Of a DNA stretch of 64,000 bases, positions 24,452 through 33,374 are shown one piece after another (the stretch's first letter is position 1; every line of letters begins with the position of its first letter). This stretch comes from Pedobacter alluvionis (GTDB taxonomy: Bacteria > Bacteroidota > Bacteroidia > Sphingobacteriales > Sphingobacteriaceae), in NCBI RefSeq assembly GCF_003664035.1, contig NZ_RCCK01000011.1, positions 248,001 to 312,000 on the forward strand, given 5' to 3'. The translations under genes and the position numbers were made by a program. Under the pieces are notes generated by a model that worked only from the letters and a program-made list of their open reading frames with translations, made no database searches and was not told the origin of the DNA.

Positions 24452-26041
24452 TTAGTAACCAGGGTTCTGTTTTAAATTTGCGTTCAGCTTTAGCTCATTT
24501 ACCGGGATCGGATAGATTCTCCTGGTAATATCTTTATTCATTTTTAAAACATCATTTGGTAAAGGGTATTCTGTTTCGAACTGGCCAAAACGGATCAGAT
24601 CGTTTCTTCTCCAGGCCTCCCAGCTAAATTCACGTGCGCGTTCATCGAGTAAAGTACTCAAAGTAACCGTTGTTGCGCTTTCTGCGCCGGCACGGCTTCT
24701 TATTTTGTTAATTAAAACTAAAGGCGTTTGTAACTCACTATTAACGGTAGTTGCTGTTGCGCCTCTTAATATGGCTTCGGCTTTCATTAACATTACATCG
24801 GCAAGACGTAAAACCGGCATATCGTTTCCGTTTAACCTGGTGGCCTGAATGGCATTTGGATCTGGCCAGTATTTTACTGAGCGGACACCTTTTGCCTGAT
24901 CAGCAACCGTATTACCTAAATCCATTGGCTTACCTGGTTTTAAAATAAGGTCAGGGGTAATCTCAATTTGCGTTGTTGTTCCTGCAACAAAAATTGGCTT
25001 GGTTAAATCTGGCTTACGGTTGGCATCTGGTGCATATTGTTTACCAATTAACCAGAAGCTGTTGCGAATATCGTTTGTTAAATTGAAGCGGTTGTAATAT
25101 TCTGGCGTAGTACTCATTGAAATACTAAAACCAACATTTATTCCGTAAGATGCTGCTAAAGCAGGGTAAAAACCAAACCTTGTAATTTGATTACCAGGAA
25201 TTTGCTGATCATAAGGAATTGCAAAAATGGTTTCGTTAATCTGCGGGCCGTTATTTACATCGAAAATATCGCTATATTTTGCATCCAGACTATAATTGCT
25301 GTTTTTCAAAATGTTATCGGCCATGGTAACCGCATCTGCATACCTTGGCTTGCCGGTATATACTTCTGCGTTTAAATACATTTTTTCCAGTAAGGCGTAA
25401 GCCATGGCCTGTGTTGGCCTGCCATAAACCAAAATCCGGTTGGTGTTATCTTTTACCGGTAATTGCGCAACAACAGCTAAAAGTTCTTTTTCTATAAATT
25501 CAAATACCTTATCCCTGGTCTGGTTTCCAGGAAGGGTGCTTACAGGGAATGTATCAATAATTGGCACATTACCATACAAATCCATCATAAAGTAGTAATA
25601 CAAGGCCCGCATTGCCCTGACTTCCGCCAGACTGCTTGCTTTTGAAGCATCAGATGCAACTGATTCGGTTGTAAGATTAATTAAGCGGTTGCAATTGTTA
25701 ATGCCGCCGAAGCCCCACTGCCAGATATCTCTAACATTTGGGTGATCAATAGTCCAGGTATGGTAATGCAACTGGCGGTACTGGCCCCCATCATCAAAAT
25801 TCCCATCACGTGCAGGCAGGATAGCTGCATCAGTAGAAAGCTCCTGCATTCTCCAGTATGGCACACCGTACTGTGATGATAAGTTAGAATACATGGTACC
25901 GAAAAGTGCCGAATAATCCGCATTTGTAACGGGAAAATTTTCCTTTACATACTGAGATTCTACATCGACATCTAACTTGCTACATGATTCCAATACCATC
26001 AGACAAGCCAGAATATTAAATAAGATTATAAACTTTTTCAT
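24452..26041 (-). CDS. SusD/RagB-family lipoprotein (phosphoester locus)
   Basis: 529 residues with lipobox at C20 (MVLESCSKLD). SusD pattern: NADYSALFGTMYSNLS near the N-terminus, LAEVRAMRALYYYFMMDLYGNVPII in the helical core, and LLDERAREFSWEAWRRNDLIRFGQFE followed by RRIYPIPVNELKLNANLKQNPGY at the end, the usual SusD C-terminus. It is 11 bases after susC. Because the rest of the operon encodes a phospholipase and phosphatases, the ligand is probably a phosphorylated polyol or lipid head group and not a glycan; this is inferred. Confidence 0.93.
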   Translation of the reverse strand: MKKFIILFNILACLMVLESCSKLDVDVESQYVKENFPVTNADYSALFGTMYSNLSSQYGVPYWRMQELSTDAAILPARDGNFDDGGQYRQLHYHTWTIDHPNVRDIWQWGFGGINNCNRLINLTTESVASDASKASSLAEVRAMRALYYYFMMDLYGNVPIIDTFPVSTLPGNQTRDKVFEFIEKELLAVVAQLPVKDNTNRILVYGRPTQAMAYALLEKMYLNAEVYTGKPRYADAVTMADNILKNSNYSLDAKYSDIFDVNNGPQINETIFAIPYDQQIPGNQITRFGFYPALAASYGINVGFSISMSTTPEYYNRFNLTNDIRNSFWLIGKQYAPDANRKPDLTKPIFVAGTTTQIEITPDLILKPGKPMDLGNTVADQAKGVRSVKYWPDPNAIQATRLNGNDMPVLRLADVMLMKAEAILRGATATTVNSELQTPLVLINKIRSRAGAESATTVTLSTLLDERAREFSWEAWRRNDLIRFGQFETEYPLPNDVLKMNKDITRRIYPIPVNELKLNANLKQNPGY

Positions 26042-26052
26042 TTTTGTGTTTT

Positions 26053-29040
26053 TTAGAATGATGCAGTTACACCAAAGCTGAATGTTCTTGTTTTTGGATA
26101 ATAATTATTGTTATCGATACCTGGCGTTAAACCTCCAATGTTGATTTCAGGGTCGATACCAGTGTAGTTTGTAATCACAAATAAATTGTTTGCGGTTACA
26201 TATAACCTGATGGCCTTAATAGATGTCGTTTTTGGTCTGATGGTGTAACCTAGCGTTGCATTGTCTAAACGTAGGTAAGAACCACTTTCTATAAAACGAT
26301 CAGATATTAAATAGGCAATATTGTCGTTAAAAGATTCGCCCAAAGTAAAACGAGGAATGTTCTGGTTCTTAGCGCCAGCAGGATTATTTAGTGATGCTTT
26401 GGTTGCATTTAAAATTTTATTGCCCAATACGCCTCGAACAAGGAAGTTCAAATCCCAGTTTTTGTAATTGAAACTATTTGCCCAGCCGTAAATTAATTTT
26501 GGTTGTGCATCGCCTGCAATTTTGGCATCGGTTGTTAATGGTTGCGTGGCAATGGTTTGGCCAGCAGCATTAATAAAAGTACTTACACCAGCCGCATTTT
26601 TACCTGCATAATTCCATAAGTTAAAAGTACCCAAAGCATAACCTGGTTGTATGATTTGACTGAAATTTCCAGACTGACCTTGACCACCCAGCGATGCTGT
26701 TCTGATCAAGTCGATTTTATAGAAATCATCAGATAAGGTTTCAACTACGTTTTTGTTGTGTGCGATATTTGGAGAAGTTGTCCACTTAAAATTATTAGTT
26801 TTAACCGCTACAGCATTTAATGAAAACTCAACACCAGTATTTTTGATTTTACCTACATTGGCTGTAATGGTTGGCAAGAAAAATTGTGTTGTAGAAACTT
26901 CGTAACGATCGTAAATTAAATCAGAAGTTTTCTTCACATAAAAATCAACTGAACCTGTAATTCTGTCTTTAAATAAACCAAAATCTAAACCGATGTTGGT
27001 GGTTGCAGTACTTTCCCATTTCAAATCTGGGTTTGGATTTCTTACCGGACCAATTGCATTGCTGATGTTACCATTGTTTAAAAACTTGTTGCTTCCCGAA
27101 AGTGTTCCATAAATTAATAATGAAGAGAAAGCATCAAAGCCTAAACTGTTACCCGAAACACCATAACCTGCACGTAGTTTTAAGTCGCTGATTACAGGAA
27201 CTGCCTGCATAAAATCTTCACCAATAATTCTCCATCCGGCAGATACTGCAGGGAATAAACCCCAACGGTTATTCTTACCAAAAGCTGAAGAACCATCATT
27301 TCTCAATGATGCTTGAAAAAGATACTTTTCATTATAGTTGTACTGAACCCTACCGTAATATGAAATCAACCTTAAAGTTGATATAGGCGCATCATTGAAG
27401 GCTATTTGTGATAATAAGCTCGGGTTAGAAAGAAATAGATTATTATAACTTAAATTATCATTTGAAAAATTTTGCGTTCTTATACCAAAACCATCATTGG
27501 TTCTGTCTTCCTGCCATGAATAACCGCCAAGTAATTTTAAACTGTGTTTGCCAAAGGTTTTATCATAGTTAAAATAGCTTTCCAATACCTGGCTTTTATT
27601 TAAAATATCAATTTTTTGCGCTTGTCCGTTAACGCCTCTGGCTAAACCAGATTGGCTATTTAGGTAACTGCTGTAACTGTTCTGGTCCCGTTGCGAAGAG
27701 ATACTGGCTGTAAACCGCAAGCCATCAAGAATATTCACCTGCGCCATCCCGTTAATTAGGGTTTTATTGTTTAGGTTGTCAAAAATGTTATTGTCTACAA
27801 TCGATAAAGGATTTCTTGTACCACTTCCTATACGGTTATAGTTTTCTTTGTAAGTACCGTCTGTATTAAAGGGACTAACTGTTGGTAAAAAGAAAAGCAT
27901 ATTTGGTAAAGCCTGTGATTGATTAATATCTGAGCTTTTTGAATTGCTATTGGTGATGGTTAAACCAAGTTTTAAACGATCATTAAAAAATTTTTGGTTA
28001 AGATAACCTCTTACTATGGTTCTTTTAAGTGATGTATTTTTTAAAATCCCTTTATTGTCTAAGTAATTTACACTTGCACCATAATCTGCAGATTGGGCTG
28101 CACCGCCGTAAGAAAGGTTATGGTTCTGCGAATAACCTGTTCTCTCAAGCAACGATTGCCAGTTAGTGTCAGAACCGTCATCATCAACAGGATTTAAAGT
28201 CTGCTTATTATCAACAAGATATTGTCTTAACTCAGGTGCCGAAAGCATATCATACTTTTTCGATACCTTTTCTACTGCAGCATATCCGCTGTATGATAAA
28301 CGGGCTTGCCCGCTTTTAGATCTTTTAGTTGTTACGATGATAACACCATTTGCAGCCCTTGAGCCATAAATAGCCGTGGAAGAAGCATCTTTAAGGATAT
28401 CGATATTCTCAATATCAGAAGGTGCAAGCAAATCAATAGAAGCACCCGGCACACCATCAATAACATAAAATGGTTCCTGCGCAGCACCTTCTCTTAAAGT
28501 AGATGGGCCGCGTAATATTGTTGAAGGCTTAGCGTTTGGATCGCCACTTTTGGTTACATTTAAACCAGCAACTTTACCTTGTAAAAGTTGTGCAGGGTTT
28601 ACCATAACCCCCTGATTAAATTCTTCAGACTTAATGGAGGTTACTGAACCGGTTACATCTTTTTTATTCGCTGTACCATAACCGATTACCACAACATCTT
28701 TCAAAGTTTGATTGTCTGGCATAAGCGTTACATTAATCCGCGTTTGATTGTCAACAGGCACTTCCTTTGAGATGCTACCCAACATGGAAAAAACTAAAAC
28801 GTTTGATGATTTTACCGATAGGGTATAGTTTCCATCAGGATCTGTAGAAGTTCCGCCTGTTGAACCTTTTATTCTTACTGTTACACCAGGAATCGGCTGG
28901 TTTGTTTCATCAACAACTCTACCGCTGATGCTCCGGGTATTTTGCGCCATTACATTTATGGAGAAAAGCATTAGCATAATTAATACACCCTGCAGCCTGC
29001 GTACTTCAGTAAAGTAAATCAGTTTGTAAATTTTTTTCAT
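26053..29040 (-). CDS. SusC/RagA TonB-linked transporter without STN domain (phosphoester locus)
   Basis: 995 residues from the ATG at 29040 (MKKIYKLIYFTEVRRLQGVLIMLMLFSINVMAQ is signal-like in its later part); the open frame runs on to 29217 but that 59-residue extension is not protein-like. Mature part: carboxypeptidase-regulatory Ig domain (about 34-115), plug from VVVIGYGTANKKDVTGSV with FYVIDGVPG and STAIYGSRAANGVIIVTTKRS, then the barrel ending ATASF-like with terminal Phe. There is no STN domain and no ECF/FecR pair upstream, so regulation must differ from the other two SusC genes here, for instance through phosphate status. Confidence 0.92.
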   Translation of the reverse strand: MKKIYKLIYFTEVRRLQGVLIMLMLFSINVMAQNTRSISGRVVDETNQPIPGVTVRIKGSTGGTSTDPDGNYTLSVKSSNVLVFSMLGSISKEVPVDNQTRINVTLMPDNQTLKDVVVIGYGTANKKDVTGSVTSIKSEEFNQGVMVNPAQLLQGKVAGLNVTKSGDPNAKPSTILRGPSTLREGAAQEPFYVIDGVPGASIDLLAPSDIENIDILKDASSTAIYGSRAANGVIIVTTKRSKSGQARLSYSGYAAVEKVSKKYDMLSAPELRQYLVDNKQTLNPVDDDGSDTNWQSLLERTGYSQNHNLSYGGAAQSADYGASVNYLDNKGILKNTSLKRTIVRGYLNQKFFNDRLKLGLTITNSNSKSSDINQSQALPNMLFFLPTVSPFNTDGTYKENYNRIGSGTRNPLSIVDNNIFDNLNNKTLINGMAQVNILDGLRFTASISSQRDQNSYSSYLNSQSGLARGVNGQAQKIDILNKSQVLESYFNYDKTFGKHSLKLLGGYSWQEDRTNDGFGIRTQNFSNDNLSYNNLFLSNPSLLSQIAFNDAPISTLRLISYYGRVQYNYNEKYLFQASLRNDGSSAFGKNNRWGLFPAVSAGWRIIGEDFMQAVPVISDLKLRAGYGVSGNSLGFDAFSSLLIYGTLSGSNKFLNNGNISNAIGPVRNPNPDLKWESTATTNIGLDFGLFKDRITGSVDFYVKKTSDLIYDRYEVSTTQFFLPTITANVGKIKNTGVEFSLNAVAVKTNNFKWTTSPNIAHNKNVVETLSDDFYKIDLIRTASLGGQGQSGNFSQIIQPGYALGTFNLWNYAGKNAAGVSTFINAAGQTIATQPLTTDAKIAGDAQPKLIYGWANSFNYKNWDLNFLVRGVLGNKILNATKASLNNPAGAKNQNIPRFTLGESFNDNIAYLISDRFIESGSYLRLDNATLGYTIRPKTTSIKAIRLYVTANNLFVITNYTGIDPEINIGGLTPGIDNNNYYPKTRTFSFGVTASF

Positions 29041-29299
29041 GAATGATATTTTATAGTTTGTTTGCATTAGCCAGAACGGCAACTCATTTGGCCAAAACCC
29101 AATGACTAATTTGCTACAAAGATGAGCTTGGTTGGTTAGGAATTTATGATGTAAAAAATACTGAATTGTTAAATTCGGGAAGGAAAAGCATTGGAATGTT
29201 AAGAAAACAGCCGTCAAACTTCATGTTAAACTTTTTAATTTAACATGAAGCTTAACAATCATTTGCAAATCAAAATATTGAGGTCATTTTGATTAAGAT

Positions 29300-29383
29300 T
29301 ATTCGTGGTGTCAGATGTTTCCATCTGACACTAATATCGTTCTTCCTAAGTTTGTACTCCCGGAGAACTTAACGTTGTGGATC
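29300..29383. repeat. Family-C repeat, copy 2
   Basis: ATTATTCGTGG, hairpin TGTCAGATG-TTTC-CATCTGACA and GGAGAACTTAACGTT in the same order and spacing as at 20369-20456. The gap from 29041 to 29607 has this element, the next one and the promoter at 29564-29571. Confidence 0.7.
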
Positions 29384-29393
29384 TACTATTAAG

Positions 29394-29472
29394 CCCTGAA
29401 ATAAATTACCTTCGGTGAGTTCGCTTAAGGCTCGGTTTATTCAATAGTTTTCCGCTTCGCTACAGTTCAGGG
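29394..29472. repeat. Family-D palindromic repeat, copy 1
   Basis: Begins CCCTGAAATAAATTACCTTC and ends GCTACAGTTCAGGG. The same sequence in inverse orientation is at 55450-55527. Terminal CCCTGAA/TTCAGGG arms are inverted repeats. Confidence 0.7.
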
Positions 29473-29563
29473 CAACGATCGCATTTTAAAACTGTGAGGA
29501 TAATCAAACAATCAAATGAATTAAATTTAATTCGCTTTTCATACCCTCTTCAGATCGCAAGCG

Positions 29564-29571
29564 TAGTTTTG
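29564..29571 (+). promoter_or_regulatory. -7 box before the OB-fold protein
   Basis: TAGTTTTG is an exact TAnnTTTG match, 36 bases before the ATG at 29608. It argues against the longer in-frame start at 29494, which would lie upstream of the promoter. Confidence 0.5.
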
Positions 29572-29607
29572 AATCATAAAATTATTGAAAATCAAAAAAA
29601 AGAGCAT

Positions 29608-30342
29608 ATGAAAAGTCAAATCAAAAAAACAGCAATAACTGCTTGTTTCGCGCTGATGAGTATAGTAACACTAGCGCAGGTACGCCCAAATGATAACCCT
29701 CCGACACCACCGGCAGGAGGGCCTGGAGAAATGCTTCCTCGTCCCGGACGAAACAGAGGCGGTTTGGAAGGCGGTGCTTTAAAAGTTTTAACTTCGCTGA
29801 ACGGAAAGGTTATTGCCTATCAAACGAATGACAGGTATATCTATAATAGTTTCACCTTGCAAAATGGCAGTCAGGTAATTACAGTCAGATTTCCCGAACA
29901 ACTAGGTAAACAATTGATGAGTGCAGCAGCGAAAGGTAAATCAGTAACTGTAAAAGGCTTTACAGATAATGGACCAGATGGTGTAAATGTATTCCAAATG
30001 GCAAGTTTGCTGGTTGATGGAACGCAAATAGTAGATACCCCGCCAACTGCTCCTGTTATACCGGTTAATGCACAGCCTGGAACCTTTACAGGAAAAATCA
30101 GTGATTTTAAGCGTGACCAGGGAGGTGCAATCCGCGGACTTAATCTGGATAATAAGATCCAGGTAGATTTACCTCCGCCTGCAATTGAACAGTTACAATC
30201 TTTACTAAAAGCTGGAGATAAAGTAAAGGTAACCGGCATTAAAGAAATACCACCGTCAGGGGTAGCATTAGAAACCGGTGCCCCAACCATCATTCACCCG
30301 GAAACCATTGAGATCAATGGACAGACTTATTTGTTGAGATAA
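29608..30342 (+). CDS. Exported protein with two OB-fold-like domains
   Basis: 244 residues from ATG 29608; the signal peptide (KTAITACFALMSIVTLAQ) supports this start over the 282-residue version. A Pro/Gly-rich linker (residues 26-55) precedes two similar beta-rich units of about 75 residues (about 58-140 and 155-244). Each has VxG-x(n)-Lxxxx-V/IxVxxP followed by GxxVxVxG and a loop, as in short OB-like domains. The protein ends EINGQTYLLR. The next gene encodes a membrane-anchored protein of the same two-unit plan ending TIDNKTFLVR. No family name comes to mind. Since a two-component system follows, the pair may form the periplasmic input of that system. Confidence 0.65.
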   Translation: MKSQIKKTAITACFALMSIVTLAQVRPNDNPPTPPAGGPGEMLPRPGRNRGGLEGGALKVLTSLNGKVIAYQTNDRYIYNSFTLQNGSQVITVRFPEQLGKQLMSAAAKGKSVTVKGFTDNGPDGVNVFQMASLLVDGTQIVDTPPTAPVIPVNAQPGTFTGKISDFKRDQGGAIRGLNLDNKIQVDLPPPAIEQLQSLLKAGDKVKVTGIKEIPPSGVALETGAPTIIHPETIEINGQTYLLR

Positions 30343-30350
30343 TCTGGTTA

Positions 30351-30380
30351 GATTGGGAGAGCTATTTCGCTCTCCCAATC
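30351..30380 (+). terminator. Strong hairpin between the two OB-fold genes
   Basis: Perfect 12-bp arms GATTGGGAGAGC and GCTCTCCCAATC with a TATTTC loop, eight bases after the stop. The following T-tract is weak (TTAAATTAATTG), so it may be a partial terminator or an mRNA-stabilising hairpin that lets expression of the first gene exceed the rest. Confidence 0.55.
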
Positions 30381-30461
30381 TTAAATTAATTGTTGATGCG
30401 TATGAACTAATTGGCTGCTTCGCTGTTAACTGATAAAATATAATGGTATTTTGCAGATTGT

Positions 30462-31196
30462 ATGAAAATGGAGCAAGATAATGACGTAGAGCCATTAACG
30501 ATGAAAAATTACCGCCCCCTGCTGGTCGTGATCATTATTTTACTATTGGTTATTATCTGGTTATTAATAAAACCTCCTGTGCCTTTATTACCGAAAGCTC
30601 CAATACAACTTGACAGGCCACCGATGGAACGCCTACAAAAACAACGGATAATTACCGGAATCGTTACCAGGTATAAAAACAATCCTCATTTAGATATCAA
30701 TTCACTGGAACTAAAAACCGAAAAGGCTGGTTCAATCACTATTGATTTTCGGCCACATACAGCAGCATGGGTAACCAGGATTGGTACCATAGGAGAATTG
30801 GTTACGGTAACTTATGGTTTAAACCCGAGCGATAAAGTAGTTGGTTACCAATTAATAGCCATTAAAAATAATAGAACGGGCATTAGTCAGACCCTTGAGG
30901 ATTTACCCCCGCCTCCGGATGTTCCAAATCAGCAAACAGAAAAATTTAAACTGGAGAAACCTGTTTTGATCACAGATCAATATGGTGGTATTGTGGCCCT
31001 GAGAAAGAATAACCTTTTATTTCACTTTAAGCCAGGGCTGGTTGATGATATCGCACACCTCATCAAAGAAAGCGACATATTTCATCTTGTAGCGGTGAGG
31101 CGTCAGGATGACCAGGGTTTTATTAATATAAATCATGATAAAGTATACATTGTGCTTAGCATTACGATAGATAACAAAACATTCCTGGTAAGATGA
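30462..31196 (+). CDS. Membrane-anchored paralogue of the OB-fold-like protein
   Basis: 244 residues. A membrane anchor (about 19-38, LLVVIIILLLVIIWLLI) replaces the signal peptide; the rest should be periplasmic. A Pro-rich linker and two beta-rich units mirror the preceding protein: RIITGIVTRYKNN / ITIDFRPHTAAWV / GELVTVTYG, then FKLEKPVLITDQYGGIVALR and a closing TIDNKTFLVR. The two proteins have the same length and order of parts, so they are probably ancient duplicates. The stop codon overlaps the response-regulator start by four bases (ATGA), which makes it part of that operon and suggests a sensory or accessory role for the histidine kinase. Confidence 0.65.
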   Translation: MKMEQDNDVEPLTMKNYRPLLVVIIILLLVIIWLLIKPPVPLLPKAPIQLDRPPMERLQKQRIITGIVTRYKNNPHLDINSLELKTEKAGSITIDFRPHTAAWVTRIGTIGELVTVTYGLNPSDKVVGYQLIAIKNNRTGISQTLEDLPPPPDVPNQQTEKFKLEKPVLITDQYGGIVALRKNNLLFHFKPGLVDDIAHLIKESDIFHLVAVRRQDDQGFININHDKVYIVLSITIDNKTFLVR

Positions 31197-31876
31197 AAAT
31201 ATTATTAATAGAAGATGAGTTAAAGTTAGCAGGATTTATTGCTGACGCCCTTACGCAGGCCGGTCACATCTGTGATCAGGTTGCCGATGGTAATAAAGGC
31301 TTGGAAACGGCTATGGTTGGCAATTATGATCTTATCTTATTGGATATGATGTTACCCACACTTAATGGGTTGGAAGTTTTAAAAAACCTGCGCAGTTTTA
31401 ATAACCAAACGCAGGTGATTATAATAAGTGCATTAAACGATACAGAGCACGTGATAAACGGGCTTGATCATGGCGCTATTGATTACCTTAAAAAGCCATT
31501 TGAGCTTGATGAATTGTTAGCCAGGGTACGTTCAGTACAACGCCGGTCTTTAGCACAGGGTTCACTCAAATTACAGGTTTCGGATCTCAAGGTAGACCTG
31601 CTAACAAGAGAAGTTAGCCGGGCCGGTAAGCCAGTAATATTAAGTAATCGTGAATTTGCTTTGCTGGAGTTCCTGCTCGCCAATCAGAACAACGTAGTAA
31701 CAAAATCACAGATTCTCGAAAAAGTATGGGACATAAACTTCGATCCCGGCAGCAATGTAATAGAAGTACACCTTTATCAGCTTCGGAAAAAAATGGATAG
31801 AGGTTATGATGAAGAATTGATCCACACGGTTGTTGGGCGGGGTTATGTACTGAAAGGCGATGTAAAACAAGGCTAA
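31193..31876 (+). CDS. OmpR/PhoB-family response regulator
   Basis: 227 residues: receiver domain (1-118) with D8/E7 pocket, phosphoacceptor D51 (LLDMMLP) and K101 (YLKKPF), followed by a winged-helix DNA-binding domain (about 127-222) with LSNREFALLEFLLAN, VTKSQILEKVWD, GSNVIEVHLYQLRKKMD and VGRGYVL. It starts in the ATGA overlap with the membrane-anchored protein and ends directly against the kinase ATG. It is the transcriptional output of this system; likely targets include its own operon or the neighbouring transporters, unproven. Confidence 0.93.
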   Translation: MKILLIEDELKLAGFIADALTQAGHICDQVADGNKGLETAMVGNYDLILLDMMLPTLNGLEVLKNLRSFNNQTQVIIISALNDTEHVINGLDHGAIDYLKKPFELDELLARVRSVQRRSLAQGSLKLQVSDLKVDLLTREVSRAGKPVILSNREFALLEFLLANQNNVVTKSQILEKVWDINFDPGSNVIEVHLYQLRKKMDRGYDEELIHTVVGRGYVLKGDVKQG

Positions 31877-33211
31877 ATGACAGGAAAGCTTCAGTTCGGT
31901 ATCAAATTAAAAATAACGGCAGCATTTAGCCTGATCTTTATTTTGTTGAGTTTCTCCTTCAACCTTTACTGTTACCGGAAGATCAGTATGCTGATGATAT
32001 CCGATAATGATGCCTATTTAATAGCCAGGGCCCAAACACTTTTGGATAAAACCGAAGTATTACCGGCAATTATTCCTCTGCCTGATAACAATACTTCCAT
32101 CAGGGTATTATACCATTCAGCAGGAAAGCCCATAACAGTTTTTCAGTCGCCGGGGATCATTAAAAATATCCGCACACCTACAAAGACGGGCGTAACCGAT
32201 ACCTTGGGAATGAGGGTTGCCTACGTAATCAGCAGTAATGAAGATAACCCCGCCGAATTAATGCTTGTACGCAGTGCAGAGCAATTAAATAATAATTTAC
32301 AATACTTGCTTTTACTGCTTTTTGCCTGTAGCCTGTTGAGTGTTTTGCTTGCAGGTTTAATTGCCTATATTTTATCTTTTTATTTATTACAGCCCGTGCA
32401 GCGTATCATTAAAGCCGCCAAGCTTATCAATGCGCATAAACTCAGGGATGTAATTCCGGTTAAGAAAACGAATGATGAATTGCAGGAATTAACAGAAACC
32501 ATAAATATGATGTTAGTGAGGATCGATGAATCGTTACAGCAACAACAAAACTTTTTTGCCTCTGCTTCACATGAATTAAAGACACCGCTGGCCATTATGC
32601 GTGCCGAAATAGAAGTCCACCTATCTAAACCGGTATTAGCGCCCGAGTTATCAAACCTGATGAAAAGTCAGCTTGCTGAAATTAACAGGCTGCAACAGGT
32701 GGTACAGGAATTCTTGCTGGTAAGTCAGTTAAAAAGTAGTGGTATTACCTTACATAAGCAACAAATAGATCTTTCGTTGGTTATACTTCGATTATTTCAC
32801 AGGTTCCAACCATTTCTGCAACAAAAAGGATTAAACTCAACGATTGACTTTGATAAAGATGCAGAGACATTTTTAATCGCTGCCGATGATGATAAACTGA
32901 ATATCTTACTGATGAACCTCGTGGAAAATGCAGTTAAATATGCTGTCCCAGGTACCACCATCAGATGTTCTGTTCAGCAGTCTACATTAAAGGATCATAT
33001 CGCCATAAGCTTTAAAAATACGATTAACGAAGAAAGTTTCCCGACTGAAAATCTCCAAAATGCCTTCCATAGAGAAGCTATAGACTCAAATGGTGCAGGC
33101 ATTGGTCTTTGGCTGGTTAATGAGATCACGCAATTACATCATGGAAATTTCCACCTGGAAAGCAGCAACTTTTCCTTTGAAGCCATAGTAAACTTGCCAA
33201 TTAGCGCATAG
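31877..33211 (+). CDS. Membrane sensor histidine kinase with an atypical ATP-binding G1 box
   Basis: 444 residues. Two membrane helices (about 13-33 and 142-168) flank a periplasmic sensor of about 105 residues; HAMP (168-222), HisKA with H232 in ASHELKTPL, and HATPase_c with N347/N351 (MNLVENAVKYA) and GAGIGLWLV (406-414). The usual DxGxG box is replaced by FKNTINEESF (380-388). Similar N-rich variants occur in Bacteroidetes kinases, so it may still be active. The start codon follows the regulator stop directly. It is cognate to that regulator by position. Confidence 0.9.
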   Translation: MTGKLQFGIKLKITAAFSLIFILLSFSFNLYCYRKISMLMISDNDAYLIARAQTLLDKTEVLPAIIPLPDNNTSIRVLYHSAGKPITVFQSPGIIKNIRTPTKTGVTDTLGMRVAYVISSNEDNPAELMLVRSAEQLNNNLQYLLLLLFACSLLSVLLAGLIAYILSFYLLQPVQRIIKAAKLINAHKLRDVIPVKKTNDELQELTETINMMLVRIDESLQQQQNFFASASHELKTPLAIMRAEIEVHLSKPVLAPELSNLMKSQLAEINRLQQVVQEFLLVSQLKSSGITLHKQQIDLSLVILRLFHRFQPFLQQKGLNSTIDFDKDAETFLIAADDDKLNILLMNLVENAVKYAVPGTTIRCSVQQSTLKDHIAISFKNTINEESFPTENLQNAFHREAIDSNGAGIGLWLVNEITQLHHGNFHLESSNFSFEAIVNLPISA

Positions 33212-33374
33212 CACTCAGTATTGATCTAAAACGTGATCTCGCACCACTTTTTAATATGAAGAAAAATTAATCTCATCAAACAAGAACACAATATACTGAA
33301 TTACAATAGATTACTGTAAATCATTCCTGTTAATGGTTTAAACATAATGATGCCCAAAATGTTAAGGAAACCGT

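Noticed and set aside
26053..29217. Longer start for the third SusC
   Set aside because: The extra 59 residues before 29040 are not signal-like or domain-like; they read through a likely 5' leader.
29871..30293. 140-codon minus-strand ORF inside the OB-fold gene
   Set aside because: Shadow frame; the plus frame has a signal peptide and internal domain repeat.
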